Of a DNA stretch of 53,859 nt, positions 6,984 through 15,776 are shown one piece after another. The notes under the pieces were generated by a model, which was not told where the DNA came from, ran no database searches, and saw only the letters and a program-made list of their open reading frames with translations. This stretch comes from Clostridium sp. (GTDB taxonomy: Bacteria; Bacillota; Dethiobacteria; Dethiobacterales; Dethiobacteraceae), in NCBI GenBank assembly GCA_018335695.1, contig JAGXRV010000066.1:1-53859 (forward strand). The letters run 5' to 3'. The position numbers were made by a program, and so were the translations under genes. Within the stretch, counting starts at the first letter, position 1; each line of letters opens with the position of its first letter.

Positions 6984-8001
6984 GACGCAACCCTCCTTCT
7001 GCTATACTGTTTAAGATTCCCCTGGTCAAGCGCAGTGTGTTTTGCCAATCTTCCATATTGATGATCGATGCGGGTGAATGAAGATAGCGGCAAGGGACGG
7101 AGATTACAGCGCTAAGTATGCCGGAATGTGTCTGGGAAATAATACCCGCATCGGTTCCGGCTGTAGTAAGTCGCCTAAACTGATAAGGGATAGCCAGATT
7201 TTCAGCCGTTTCGGCCACTAAGTCCACAATTAGTTGCGGTGCCATATATGTTGAATCCATCAGTGTAATGGCAGGGCCGTCACCGAGCTTTGTAACATAG
7301 GAGGCTTCTTTGCTGCCCACCACATCGGCGGCGGCAGTTGTTTCTATCACCAGTGCCAGATCAGGATGAAGACTATAGGCTGCCACACCGGCACCCCGCA
7401 AACCTACTTCCTCTTGGACAGTAAACACGGCGTTTAACTCCAGGTTAAAATCTTCTTTTAGCAGTTCCGCCAGGATTGCACAACCTGCGCGATTGTCAAA
7501 AGCTTTGCCGATTAGGCAGTTATCTCCCGCTTCCCTTACCGTAACAGTAAAAGTCGCATATTCGCCGATTTTTATCAGTTTTTCCGCTTCCTCCTGGCTG
7601 CGCACACCAATGTCAATATAGAGATTGCTAATCTCAATCGCTTTAGTCCGTTCAGTCGGCTTTTGCAAATGAACGGCTTTAGCGCCGATAACTCCCGGGA
7701 CACGATCCTTTCCTACGGCCACCACTTTAGAGGCTAAAACGCGGTCGTCAATACTGCCTACTTTAACGACTCGCAATAAGCCGCTTTTTTCATAACCAAC
7801 CACCATTAGACCGACTTCATCCATATGGGCAGCCACCATTACGCGCGGTTTGCGACCTATCCCCTTTTTTAAATAAAGATTGCCAAGCGCATCAGTTGTA
7901 ACCTGTTCCACGTGAAGAGACAATTCTTCTTTTAAGAGTGAACGCACTTCGGCTTCGTCACCGGAAACGCCGCTCGCTTCAGAGAGTCGTTTTAACAACA
8001 T
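6967..8001 (-). CDS. M42 family metallopeptidase (copy 2)
   Basis: Second paralogue, 344 residues. His in AAHMDEVG, Asp in KAFDNRAGC and Glu-Glu in VQEEVGLRG are retained, as is His in RYLHSPAS. At the position where copies 1 and 3 have Asp (AVDIT, AVDVT) this protein has Glu (VIETT), a substitution also found in part of the family. It may tune metal binding or specificity. The C-terminus is extended by about 10 residues. ATG start with GGAGGG upstream; it overlaps copy 3 by 10 bp, so the three genes are co-translated. Confidence 0.93.
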   Translation of the reverse strand: MLLKRLSEASGVSGDEAEVRSLLKEELSLHVEQVTTDALGNLYLKKGIGRKPRVMVAAHMDEVGLMVVGYEKSGLLRVVKVGSIDDRVLASKVVAVGKDRVPGVIGAKAVHLQKPTERTKAIEISNLYIDIGVRSQEEAEKLIKIGEYATFTVTVREAGDNCLIGKAFDNRAGCAILAELLKEDFNLELNAVFTVQEEVGLRGAGVAAYSLHPDLALVIETTAAADVVGSKEASYVTKLGDGPAITLMDSTYMAPQLIVDLVAETAENLAIPYQFRRLTTAGTDAGIISQTHSGILSAVISVPCRYLHSPASIINMEDWQNTLRLTRGILNSIAEGGLRLAGTA

Positions 8002-9050
8002 GACAATCCCTCCACAAATGACAAATCGACGCCAGCTATGAAATAAGCCAGTAGCCGGCCGGAAAGTTTAAGATCATCCATATCCAAAAGCTCCACAGAT
8101 GTGTGCATATAGCGTAAAGGAATTGAGATTAGTCCGGTTGGGATCCCACCACGTGTCACCTGGATAGCGCGAGCGTCGGTTCCTGTAGGTCCAGGAAAAG
8201 CTTCCAATTGGTACGGCAGTCGGTATTCCTTGGCGACTCGGATGATTTCCTCACTAATTTTTGGGTGGATATTGGGTCCTACAGTGATGCCCGGTCCTTT
8301 GCCGAGCTTGCATGCTTCATGCTCCAGAACGCCGGGCATTTCCGCATGTGTCACATCGACTGCGATGCCAATATCGGGAACTATGCCATATGTTGCCATC
8401 GCCGCGCCGCGGACACCCACCTCTTCTTGCACAGTCGCCACAGCATAAACATCCGCAGCGTGCCGCAAACGTTCCAACTCCTGCAGGCAGGCAAGCAGCA
8501 CAGCCACCCCCGCACGATCATCCATCGCTTTAGCAGCCACAGTGTTGCCGGCAAGCTGAATAAATTCACGGCGAATCAGCGCCAAATCACCTACAGCTAC
8601 CAGCTTTCTCGCTCTTTCTTCCGTCAACGCTATATCAATATGTAAGTCTTCCATTTTATGTCCTTTGCCAAGTTCGTCGGCAGAAGTCAGATGCGGCGGC
8701 TTTACACCAATAACCCCGGGAAGCTTTTCTCTGCCAAAGAGGATTACTTCTTGCCCCACAATGGTACGCGGGTCAATCCCGCCAACGGCGGAAAAGCGCA
8801 AGAAGCCGCCTTCTTCAATTTTGGTAACCATTAAACCAATCTCATCCATGTGAGCAGCTAAAAGAATACGTGGACGCCTCTCACCGCTGCCGCTGCCTTT
8901 TTTAAAGAAAGCCACATTGCCCATCCGGTCTTGTCTTACTTCGTCGACATGCGAACAAAACGCCGCTCTGACTATCTTAGCCACGTATTCCTCGTAGCCG
9001 GATACGCCGGGTGCTTCGCAAATATCTTTTAAAAATCGTTTAAGCTCCAA
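7992..9050 (-). CDS. M42 family metallopeptidase (copy 3, first in operon)
   Basis: 352 residues with the full set of M42 ligands (AAHMDEIG, KAMDDRAGV, TVQEEVGVRG, AVDVTHAE, RYMHTSVE). The start is a TTG preceded by GGGGGGG. As the promoter-proximal gene it probably drives the three-gene operon. It diverges clearly from copies 1 and 2, so the array is not a recent duplication. Cellulase annotations in this family come from misassigned relatives; a peptidase role is more likely. Confidence 0.93.
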   Translation of the reverse strand: MELKRFLKDICEAPGVSGYEEYVAKIVRAAFCSHVDEVRQDRMGNVAFFKKGSGSGERRPRILLAAHMDEIGLMVTKIEEGGFLRFSAVGGIDPRTIVGQEVILFGREKLPGVIGVKPPHLTSADELGKGHKMEDLHIDIALTEERARKLVAVGDLALIRREFIQLAGNTVAAKAMDDRAGVAVLLACLQELERLRHAADVYAVATVQEEVGVRGAAMATYGIVPDIGIAVDVTHAEMPGVLEHEACKLGKGPGITVGPNIHPKISEEIIRVAKEYRLPYQLEAFPGPTGTDARAIQVTRGGIPTGLISIPLRYMHTSVELLDMDDLKLSGRLLAYFIAGVDLSFVEGLSCC

Positions 9051-9149
9051 AAAGACCCCCCCATTCTGTAAACAATGACAACAAACATCTTCCCCGTTCT
9101 TTCCTATTTTCCTCTAATTATATTATCCCTAAAAGAAAAGATCTAACAC

Positions 9150-10916
9150 TTACTGCGTTCTTTGCAAAAGCTCGCGATATAGCCCCGGCAAGCCAGCCAG
9201 CTCCTGATGTGTACCTTCTTGGGTGATACAGCCCTCTTCCAGCACAATAATTTTATCGGCAAACTCCACTGTGGAAAGACGGTGGGCAATGATAATCGAA
9301 GTGCGGTCTTTTAAAAGTATCTTCAGAGCATCCTGGATTTGCGCCTCCGTGCGTGTATCTACACTGGCGGTGGCTTCGTCTAAAATCAGAATAGCCGGGT
9401 CACGTAAAAGCGCTCTGGCAAAAGCAATCAATTGTCGCTGGCCTGCCGAAAGCAGACTGCCCCGTTCATTGACAACAGTATCATACCCCTGGGGCAGGGC
9501 CATAATGAAAGAGTGAGCATGGACAGCTTTAGCCGCCGCAATCACAGCTTCTTCCGCAGCTTCCGGTTTACCGTAGAGAATATTCTCCCGGATAGTGCCA
9601 TTAAATAAAAATGTATCCTGCAAAACCAAGCCCATTTGCCTGCGCAGAGAAGAAATGCTGACATTTGCAATATCATGCCCATCCAGCAAAATGCGCCCGG
9701 AAGTGGCGGTGTAAAAGCGACAGAGCAGATTAACGATGGTGGTCTTGCCTGCGCCGGTCGGACCGACGACCGCCAGCGTTTCACCGGCACGCAACATAAA
9801 ACTGACGCCCTTTAGCACCTCTTGTTCTTTTTCATATGCAAAGCGGACCGCCTCAAATTTCAGCTCCCCTTTAACAGCAGGTAATTCAAGAGCATTTGCG
9901 CGATCCTGTTCCGGTTCTGAGTCTATAATCGCAAAGATTTTTTCGCCGGCTGCCAATGCTGATTGAAGACTGTTGTATACTTGAGACAAATCCCTAATCG
10001 GCGCATAAAAGCGGGCGGTATAATCTAAAAAAAGATAAAGAGTCCCAATGGGTATCGCAGCCTGTATTACCTGGTTGCCACCGTACCAAAGGACAATAGC
10101 AATCCCCAGAGCACCAATAACTTCAATGAAAGGCAGAAAAACGGAAAACAAACGAATGGCATACATATTTGCCGCAAAGCTTTCCATGTTCACTTGGTCA
10201 AAGCGGCTGGAATTTTCCTCCTCCCGGGTAAAAGACTGGGTTACACGCACACCGGAGATGCTCTCCTGTAAATTGCTGTTCACATCGGCTATTTTTTCCC
10301 GCACTGTCCGATAAGCGCGAAGCACCCGGTTGCGAAAATAAGTGGCGGTCAAAAAAAGCAACGGCAGTGTGGTAAAGGTAAGCAGCGCCAGCCGCCAATC
10401 CTCTCTCAACATAATCACAATAATACCAAGCAAAAGCAGCGTGTCACCCACAACGTGTGAGATGCCCCCGGAAATCATTTCCGTCAGTGCTTCCGTGTCA
10501 TTAGTTACACGGGACATTATCCGTCCGGTCGGTTGCTTATCAAAAAAGCCAAACGGCATTTTCTGCAGATGATTAAAAAGCTGCCTCCGCAACGAGTAGA
10601 TGGCGTTGTGCCCCACAAACGCCATTAAGTATTGCTGACCAAACGAAGTAAGCCAATTCAAAAAATGCGCCAAGAGAAACAAAAAGACCAACTGATTAAG
10701 TCGAGACAAATCACCGCCGGCAATTGCGGTATCAATGGCGACTTTAACGATGTAGGGTCCGGCCAACGTGGTCAAAGAGGAAAAGGCCATCAATCCCAGC
10801 GCCAAAACTGCCGTGCCGCGAAAGGGAACGATGTAGGAAAAGAGTCGGCGGAGAATTTTAGGGTCAATGGGGGTAGCTTGGTCCACAGTCTGAGACTGGT
10901 GAATCATGTGATCCAT
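9150..10916 (-). CDS. ABC exporter half-transporter, catalytically complete subunit
   Basis: Type IV ABC exporter half: six-helix membrane domain (residues about 20-320), then an ATPase domain with Walker A GPTGAGKTT (about 384-392), Q-loop VLQDTF, signature LSAGQ, Walker B ILILDEAT with the catalytic Glu, and switch IAHRLST. The signature is LSAGQ rather than LSGGQ. The ATG at 10916 overlaps the stop of the partner gene by one base; a GTG three bases earlier is an alternative. With its neighbour it forms a BmrC/BmrD- or TM287/288-type heterodimer. Its Walker B Glu and switch His serve the working ATP site. Substrate unknown, probably drugs or lipids. Confidence 0.93.
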   Translation of the reverse strand: MDHMIHQSQTVDQATPIDPKILRRLFSYIVPFRGTAVLALGLMAFSSLTTLAGPYIVKVAIDTAIAGGDLSRLNQLVFLFLLAHFLNWLTSFGQQYLMAFVGHNAIYSLRRQLFNHLQKMPFGFFDKQPTGRIMSRVTNDTEALTEMISGGISHVVGDTLLLLGIIVIMLREDWRLALLTFTTLPLLFLTATYFRNRVLRAYRTVREKIADVNSNLQESISGVRVTQSFTREEENSSRFDQVNMESFAANMYAIRLFSVFLPFIEVIGALGIAIVLWYGGNQVIQAAIPIGTLYLFLDYTARFYAPIRDLSQVYNSLQSALAAGEKIFAIIDSEPEQDRANALELPAVKGELKFEAVRFAYEKEQEVLKGVSFMLRAGETLAVVGPTGAGKTTIVNLLCRFYTATSGRILLDGHDIANVSISSLRRQMGLVLQDTFLFNGTIRENILYGKPEAAEEAVIAAAKAVHAHSFIMALPQGYDTVVNERGSLLSAGQRQLIAFARALLRDPAILILDEATASVDTRTEAQIQDALKILLKDRTSIIIAHRLSTVEFADKIIVLEEGCITQEGTHQELAGLPGLYRELLQRTQ

Positions 10917-12664
10917 CACGCATCACTCCTTTCACAAGCCACGCTCTTACCGCCAAGCTGAAGATCATAAATTTCCCTGTAGAGCAAACTTGTCTCCAGT
11001 AGTTCCTTGTGGGTACCCCGAGAGACAATTTCTCCGCCGTCCATCACCAGAATCAAATCAGCTGCTACTACAGTAGCAATCCGTTGGGCAATGACAAACG
11101 ATGTCCTTCCTTTCATCAATGTGGCTAATGCTTGCTTGATTAAATACTCTGTATGCGCGTCCACACTAGAGGTGTAATCATCAAGAATGAGGATCTTCGG
11201 ATTCTTTAACAAGGCGCGGGCGATAGCTAAGCGCTGTTTCTGTCCGCCGGAGAGGTTAACGCCTCTTTCTCCCACCAAAGTATCATAACCTTGAGGAAGA
11301 CTGATAATAAAGTCATGGATCTGTGCCGCCTTGGCGGCTGATTCAATCGCATCGCGCCCGGCTAGAGCATCGCCATAACCGATGTTTTTGGCAATAGTTT
11401 CTGAAAAAAGGAAGGTTTCCTGGGAAACAAAGCCCACGGCACGGCGCAAAGACTGCAAAGTATAGCTGCGGATATCATTATCGTCAATAGCTATTACGCC
11501 AGCGGCAGGCTCATAGAAACGGGGTATCAAGCTGACCAGTGTAGTTTTGCCTGAACCGGTGCTGCCCACAATCGCCACCGTTTGCCCCGGTGCCACACTA
11601 AAGGAAATATTTCTAAGCGCCTCTACACCTTCTCTGTAAGCAAAACTTACCTCATGAAAATCAATTTTGCCGCTCACCGAGGTTAATTCGCACGCAGTGG
11701 GAGCATCGGCAATACCGGGTTCGGTTGCTAACAGCTCAAAGACACGCCGAGCTGCGGTGAGGGCACGTTGCGACAAATTAACCACCCAACCCAGCATGCG
11801 CAGCGGCATCACGAGCATAAAGAGATAACTATTGAAAGCAATTAATTCCCCTAGCAATAAATGACCCAAAACCACCTCACGGCCACCGTACCAAAGAATT
11901 GCGGCAGCAGACAAACCGGTAAGAAAGCTTAAAAAAGGGAAGTAATATGCCCAAATGCGGACAGCAATCAGATTCTTTTTCAATAGCATGAGATTTTGTC
12001 TGTTAAACTTATCGCCTTCCTCTGCTTCCCGTCCAAATGACTTAACCACCCTAATCCCACTGATGTTCTCCTGTAACACAGACGTCATGTTAGCCAATTG
12101 CTCCAAAATAGCCAAGTAAGCCGGCCCCACTTTCTTGCTAAAGCTATAAATAGCCATCACAGTAATGGGCAGCGTCAGCACAGTCAGCGCGGCTAAACGC
12201 CAATGCATCGAAAAAATCACAATAGCCACACCCAAAAAAGTAACTATCCCTTGGAAAAGGTGCATAATGCCAAAGCCATAAAAGCGTTTAAGCATATCGA
12301 CATCAGCAGTAACGCGACTCATTATTTGTCCAGTCGGTGTAGCTTCATAAAAGGAAAAGGGGAGCTGCTGCAGATGGACATACAAACGGTTACGCAAAGC
12401 GTAGATAATCTTTTGCGCAACCTTTTCCATAAGATAACGCTCAAAAAAGGCAAAAATACCTTTAATCAGTGTAACAAGCACAATACCCACGGCAATCCAG
12501 AGCAAAAGAAAAAACCGCCCCCCCAATAAAGCCTCGTCGATCACCACCCGAATAAATTGTGGGATCAGTAAGTTTAGCGCCAGTACCACCAGGGCAGAAA
12601 ATGCGGCGACTAAAACTCGCGGCCAATAAGGGACCAGTTCCATTAGTAAATGTTTAAATCGCAT
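10916..12664 (-). CDS. ABC exporter half-transporter, degenerate-site subunit
   Basis: Partner of the gene downstream. Six-helix membrane domain, then Walker A GSTGSGKTT, a canonical signature LSGGQKQR, Walker B ILILDDYTSSVD and switch IAQRIAT. The Walker B catalytic Glu is Asp and the switch His is Gln. This is the pattern of the degenerate nucleotide site in asymmetric exporters such as BmrC and TM287. The ATG at 12664 is preferred because AAGGTGAG is 7 bp upstream; a GTG at 12676 would overlap that site. About 582 residues, normal. Co-translated with its partner. Confidence 0.93.
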   Translation of the reverse strand: MRFKHLLMELVPYWPRVLVAAFSALVVLALNLLIPQFIRVVIDEALLGGRFFLLLWIAVGIVLVTLIKGIFAFFERYLMEKVAQKIIYALRNRLYVHLQQLPFSFYEATPTGQIMSRVTADVDMLKRFYGFGIMHLFQGIVTFLGVAIVIFSMHWRLAALTVLTLPITVMAIYSFSKKVGPAYLAILEQLANMTSVLQENISGIRVVKSFGREAEEGDKFNRQNLMLLKKNLIAVRIWAYYFPFLSFLTGLSAAAILWYGGREVVLGHLLLGELIAFNSYLFMLVMPLRMLGWVVNLSQRALTAARRVFELLATEPGIADAPTACELTSVSGKIDFHEVSFAYREGVEALRNISFSVAPGQTVAIVGSTGSGKTTLVSLIPRFYEPAAGVIAIDDNDIRSYTLQSLRRAVGFVSQETFLFSETIAKNIGYGDALAGRDAIESAAKAAQIHDFIISLPQGYDTLVGERGVNLSGGQKQRLAIARALLKNPKILILDDYTSSVDAHTEYLIKQALATLMKGRTSFVIAQRIATVVAADLILVMDGGEIVSRGTHKELLETSLLYREIYDLQLGGKSVACERSDA

Positions 12665-12693
12665 CGTAGCACTCACCTTCGGTTCGCTGCCGC

Positions 12694-13749
12694 TTATCCT
12701 CGATATTTTTTGCTGATTTGCTCCAAAAGGTCATAAACCTTTTCCGCTTGCTGTTCAGAAAGGGTACCGGTGCCGCAACTTGGAGTAAAAAGCAATTGTT
12801 TTCGCATTAACTCAGAGTCTACGCCTTTTTTCTCCAGGAGAGAAAAATATCCTGCCAAACGGTCAAGCAGCGTTTCGGCCGTCTCTTGTTCTATCTGCTC
12901 GGAGGTGGGAACCAGACCCCAGGCTAAAGCGCCGCCGCGGGAGAGAAACCGGTTAAACTCTGAAGCGTATAAAAGCAGTGAGGTAAAGTAATGGTAAACA
13001 TCTATGTTTACAATATCAAAAGGCAACTCAAAAAGTAATGACCAATCTAAACCGGCGCAGGCATGAACACCAACAGACACTCCTTCATCGTGGGCAGCTT
13101 CAATCAACGGCTGCAAACTCTCCTGAATGGCTTCGCGGGAGAGACCAACAAAAGCAGATTGGCCGTAACCGCAAATCCCGGGGTCATCAATAAAAAGCAA
13201 AACCGGCAAACCATGTGTTTTTAAGGTACGCGCCTGCCAACGAAGCTGTAATGCCAACGTCCTTACGAGTACATCGCGCAGCTCATCCAGATAAAACGCC
13301 GGCTGTAATTTGTCGTCTGTCACCTGGAAACCCATGGTTACAGGGCCTACCAGTTGCCCTTTAAGATAACGGGTTGATGGCTGGCGAAGGTGGTGAGAGA
13401 GAAATGAGTAAAAGCCTGCTGCCGCAGATTCTGATAAGCCAAAGTCTGCTGACGCGTCCGGATTTATTTCAGTCAAGACTTCACTGTAAAAGGCGGTAAG
13501 ACGATCCAGCCAGTCGGCAGCATCGGTAGCGAAATAGGGTGAGCGAGACGGAGTTTCCACCACCAACTGCCGTTCCAACAACGGCCGCAAATACTGACGG
13601 ATAAAACCTTCCTCCTCACCGGCCGCAGGCAGCTGTGGCCAATGGGGTATCTCCGGCAGATGGCTGAAGATAACATCCAGAGCCGGTTTCACATCTTTAT
13701 GCGGCAGACTGCCAATACCTGTAGCTAACCCCCGTAAACCACTATCCAT
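12694..13749 (-). CDS. MetE-like (cobalamin-independent methionine synthase-type) protein
   Basis: 351 residues, about the size of the C-terminal catalytic half of MetE, with a TIM-barrel start GLATGIGSLPH typical of UROD/MetE-like proteins. Two parts of the MetE zinc site are visible: HxC in VGVHACAGLD and the distal Cys in TPSCGTGTL near the C-terminus. No N-terminal folate-binding duplicate is present. It could transfer methyl groups to homocysteine from a corrinoid protein or another donor, as proposed for short archaeal and anaerobe MetE proteins; this is inference. ATG with GAAGGG upstream, 3 bp after cimA, so probably co-transcribed. Confidence 0.8.
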   Translation of the reverse strand: MDSGLRGLATGIGSLPHKDVKPALDVIFSHLPEIPHWPQLPAAGEEEGFIRQYLRPLLERQLVVETPSRSPYFATDAADWLDRLTAFYSEVLTEINPDASADFGLSESAAAGFYSFLSHHLRQPSTRYLKGQLVGPVTMGFQVTDDKLQPAFYLDELRDVLVRTLALQLRWQARTLKTHGLPVLLFIDDPGICGYGQSAFVGLSREAIQESLQPLIEAAHDEGVSVGVHACAGLDWSLLFELPFDIVNIDVYHYFTSLLLYASEFNRFLSRGGALAWGLVPTSEQIEQETAETLLDRLAGYFSLLEKKGVDSELMRKQLLFTPSCGTGTLSEQQAEKVYDLLEQISKKYRG

Positions 13750-13752
13750 GAA

Positions 13753-15378
13753 CTACCCTTCCGTTCTAAACTGCTGCACCGCTTTGCGCAGTTCTTTCAT
13801 TTTTGTTTTATTGGAAATCAACAAACCATACTCGACACTTTCTACTAAGGCATGCCAACTGGCTTCGATAATATTTGGCGAAACGCCCACAGTGCCCCAA
13901 GACCTTTTTTTACGTTCATCGCGCGTTTCAATCAACACACGCACTTTGGCACCGGTACCGTCTTTGCCGTCTAAAACACGCACTTTGTAGTCGACTAACT
14001 GAAAATGTTTAATCTCCGGGTACACTTGCTCCAACGCTTTGCGCAGCGCTTGGTCAAGTGCGTTCACCGGACCGTTTCCTTCCCCTGCCGTGAGAAACTC
14101 CTGGTTACCAATACGAACTTTTACAGTAGCTTCAGAGAGAATATCACCATTCTCGCCCCTTTTCTCCACAATGGTTCGGACACCGAGTGATTCAAAAAGC
14201 GGCTGATGTACCTTAAATGCTTTCCAAATTAGCAACTCGAAAGAAGCCTCCGCTGCCTCGAACTGATAACCAAGATATTCGAGCTCCTTTACCTTGTCCA
14301 GGACGGCTTTCGTCTGCGGTGTGTCTTTTGAAAGATCTAAATCTTTCTTCTTTGCTTTATAGAGCACGCTGCTTTTGCCGGAGAGCTCCGATACCAAGAT
14401 GCGCCGACTATTGCCCACGAGCTGTGGCTGAATATGCTCATAAGTATGTGCATGCTTTAACACCGCATCCACATGAATGCCACCTTTATGAGCAAAAGCA
14501 TTTTCTCCTACGTAGGGCTGCTGCTCCTGTGGAGCAAGGTTGGCAAGTTCCGCTACAAAACGAGATAAAGAGGTAAGTTCCTCTAGTTGAGCCGGATGAA
14601 TTATCACCATATTCAATTTCAACTGTAGGTTGGGGATAATAGTACAAAGATTAGCGTTTCCGCAACGCTCGCCATAGCCGTTTATAGTGCCTTGAACCTG
14701 TTTAATCCCCATTTCAGACGCGACTACAGAGTTGGCAACCGCCATCCCGGCATCATCATGAGTGTGAATACCTAACTTTACACCAATTTCAGCTTTTACC
14801 TGACGAAGCACTCGCTGGAGCGTAAAAGGCATGAGCCCGCCATTTGTGTCGCACAGCACCACAATATCAGCTCCTGCTTCCTCCGCCGCCTTAATGGTAT
14901 CCATGGCATACTCCGGATTAAAATGGAAGCCGTCAAAAAAATGCTCCGCATCATAAATTACTTCCCGTCCCAAAGATTTTAAATAGCCGACGGAGTCACG
15001 GATCATATTCAGATTTTCTGCCAGCGTCGTCCCGATAGCGTCTGTCACATGAAAGTCCCAAGATTTGCCGAAGATAGTTACTACTTCTGTTTCCGCAGCC
15101 AGCAACCCACGAATATTTATGTCGTCTTGCACGCGAACATCGGCGCGGCGCGTGCTGCCAAACGCAGAAATTTTACTATGTTTTAGTTCATATTGCCTAA
15201 TTTTATTAAAATACTCTATATCCTTCGGGTTGGAACCAGGCCAGCCTCCTTCGATATAGTCTATCCCGAAAACATCCAGTCTTTGTGTAATTTTTATTTT
15301 GTCACTGACGGAGAAAGAAATCCCTTCCCGTTGCGACCCGTCCCGCAGGGTAGTATCATACAATGTCAGTCTGCTCAA
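13753..15378 (-). CDS. cimA: (R)-citramalate synthase
   Basis: Condenses pyruvate with acetyl-CoA to citramalate, the first step of the threonine-independent isoleucine route. HMGL-like TIM barrel (residues about 4-280) with the DTTLRDGSQ opening, metal-binding HTHDDAG, and [12 protein letters not shown]-terminal regulatory LeuA dimer domain (about 390-530) would bind isoleucine. The 541-residue length and [13 protein letters not shown] place it in the CimA group rather than LeuA. TTG start after AGAGG. The following MetE-like gene is 3 bp downstream. About 125 bp without genes separate it from fixX. Confidence 0.93.
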   Translation of the reverse strand: MSRLTLYDTTLRDGSQREGISFSVSDKIKITQRLDVFGIDYIEGGWPGSNPKDIEYFNKIRQYELKHSKISAFGSTRRADVRVQDDINIRGLLAAETEVVTIFGKSWDFHVTDAIGTTLAENLNMIRDSVGYLKSLGREVIYDAEHFFDGFHFNPEYAMDTIKAAEEAGADIVVLCDTNGGLMPFTLQRVLRQVKAEIGVKLGIHTHDDAGMAVANSVVASEMGIKQVQGTINGYGERCGNANLCTIIPNLQLKLNMVIIHPAQLEELTSLSRFVAELANLAPQEQQPYVGENAFAHKGGIHVDAVLKHAHTYEHIQPQLVGNSRRILVSELSGKSSVLYKAKKKDLDLSKDTPQTKAVLDKVKELEYLGYQFEAAEASFELLIWKAFKVHQPLFESLGVRTIVEKRGENGDILSEATVKVRIGNQEFLTAGEGNGPVNALDQALRKALEQVYPEIKHFQLVDYKVRVLDGKDGTGAKVRVLIETRDERKKRSWGTVGVSPNIIEASWHALVESVEYGLLISNKTKMKELRKAVQQFRTEG

Positions 15379-15503
15379 CCTCTTTCCCCCCCAAAAACAA
15401 ATAAAACAGCTTAATATTTCTAGTTAGCCGCTTAAATAATAGCCTAATTATACACTACGTCCGTTTGTGTGTCTAGAAAAAGAGGTACTGCTAAACGATC
15501 CAT

Positions 15504-15776
15504 TCAAAGAAAATAAACGACACCAAAACCTCCCCGAGGATGTCTATATTCCACGTTTTCCGGACATGTAGGCTCACACGCTCCGCATTCCAGGCAACGC
15601 CGCCAAAGAACATCCGGTTTTTGCCGCTCTTCATCCCAAACAAAGACGGCAGAAGGACAGACAAACAAACAGTCCTTTGAAACACAAATTTTACAACGAT
15701 CCGTATCTTTGATGATTATATGGCTTTTACAATCCGGGGTAATTTTGAGCAACCGCAAATAATCCTCTCCGCCCAT
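15504..15776 (-). CDS. fixX: FixX-like ferredoxin
   Basis: Ninety-residue ferredoxin with CxxCx4CxxxCP (CKICVSKDCLFVCP, about residues 28-41) and CxxCGxCxxxCP (CLECGACEPTCP, about 61-72), followed by the YRHPRGGFG tail typical of FixX. In FixABCX complexes FixX takes electrons from FixC. The ATG overlaps the fixC stop by one base. The four-residue gap in the first motif differs from a standard 4Fe-4S pattern, so the number of clusters is uncertain. No FixA/FixB (ETF) genes are adjacent. Confidence 0.9.
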   Translation of the reverse strand: MGGEDYLRLLKITPDCKSHIIIKDTDRCKICVSKDCLFVCPSAVFVWDEERQKPDVLWRRCLECGACEPTCPENVEYRHPRGGFGVVYFL

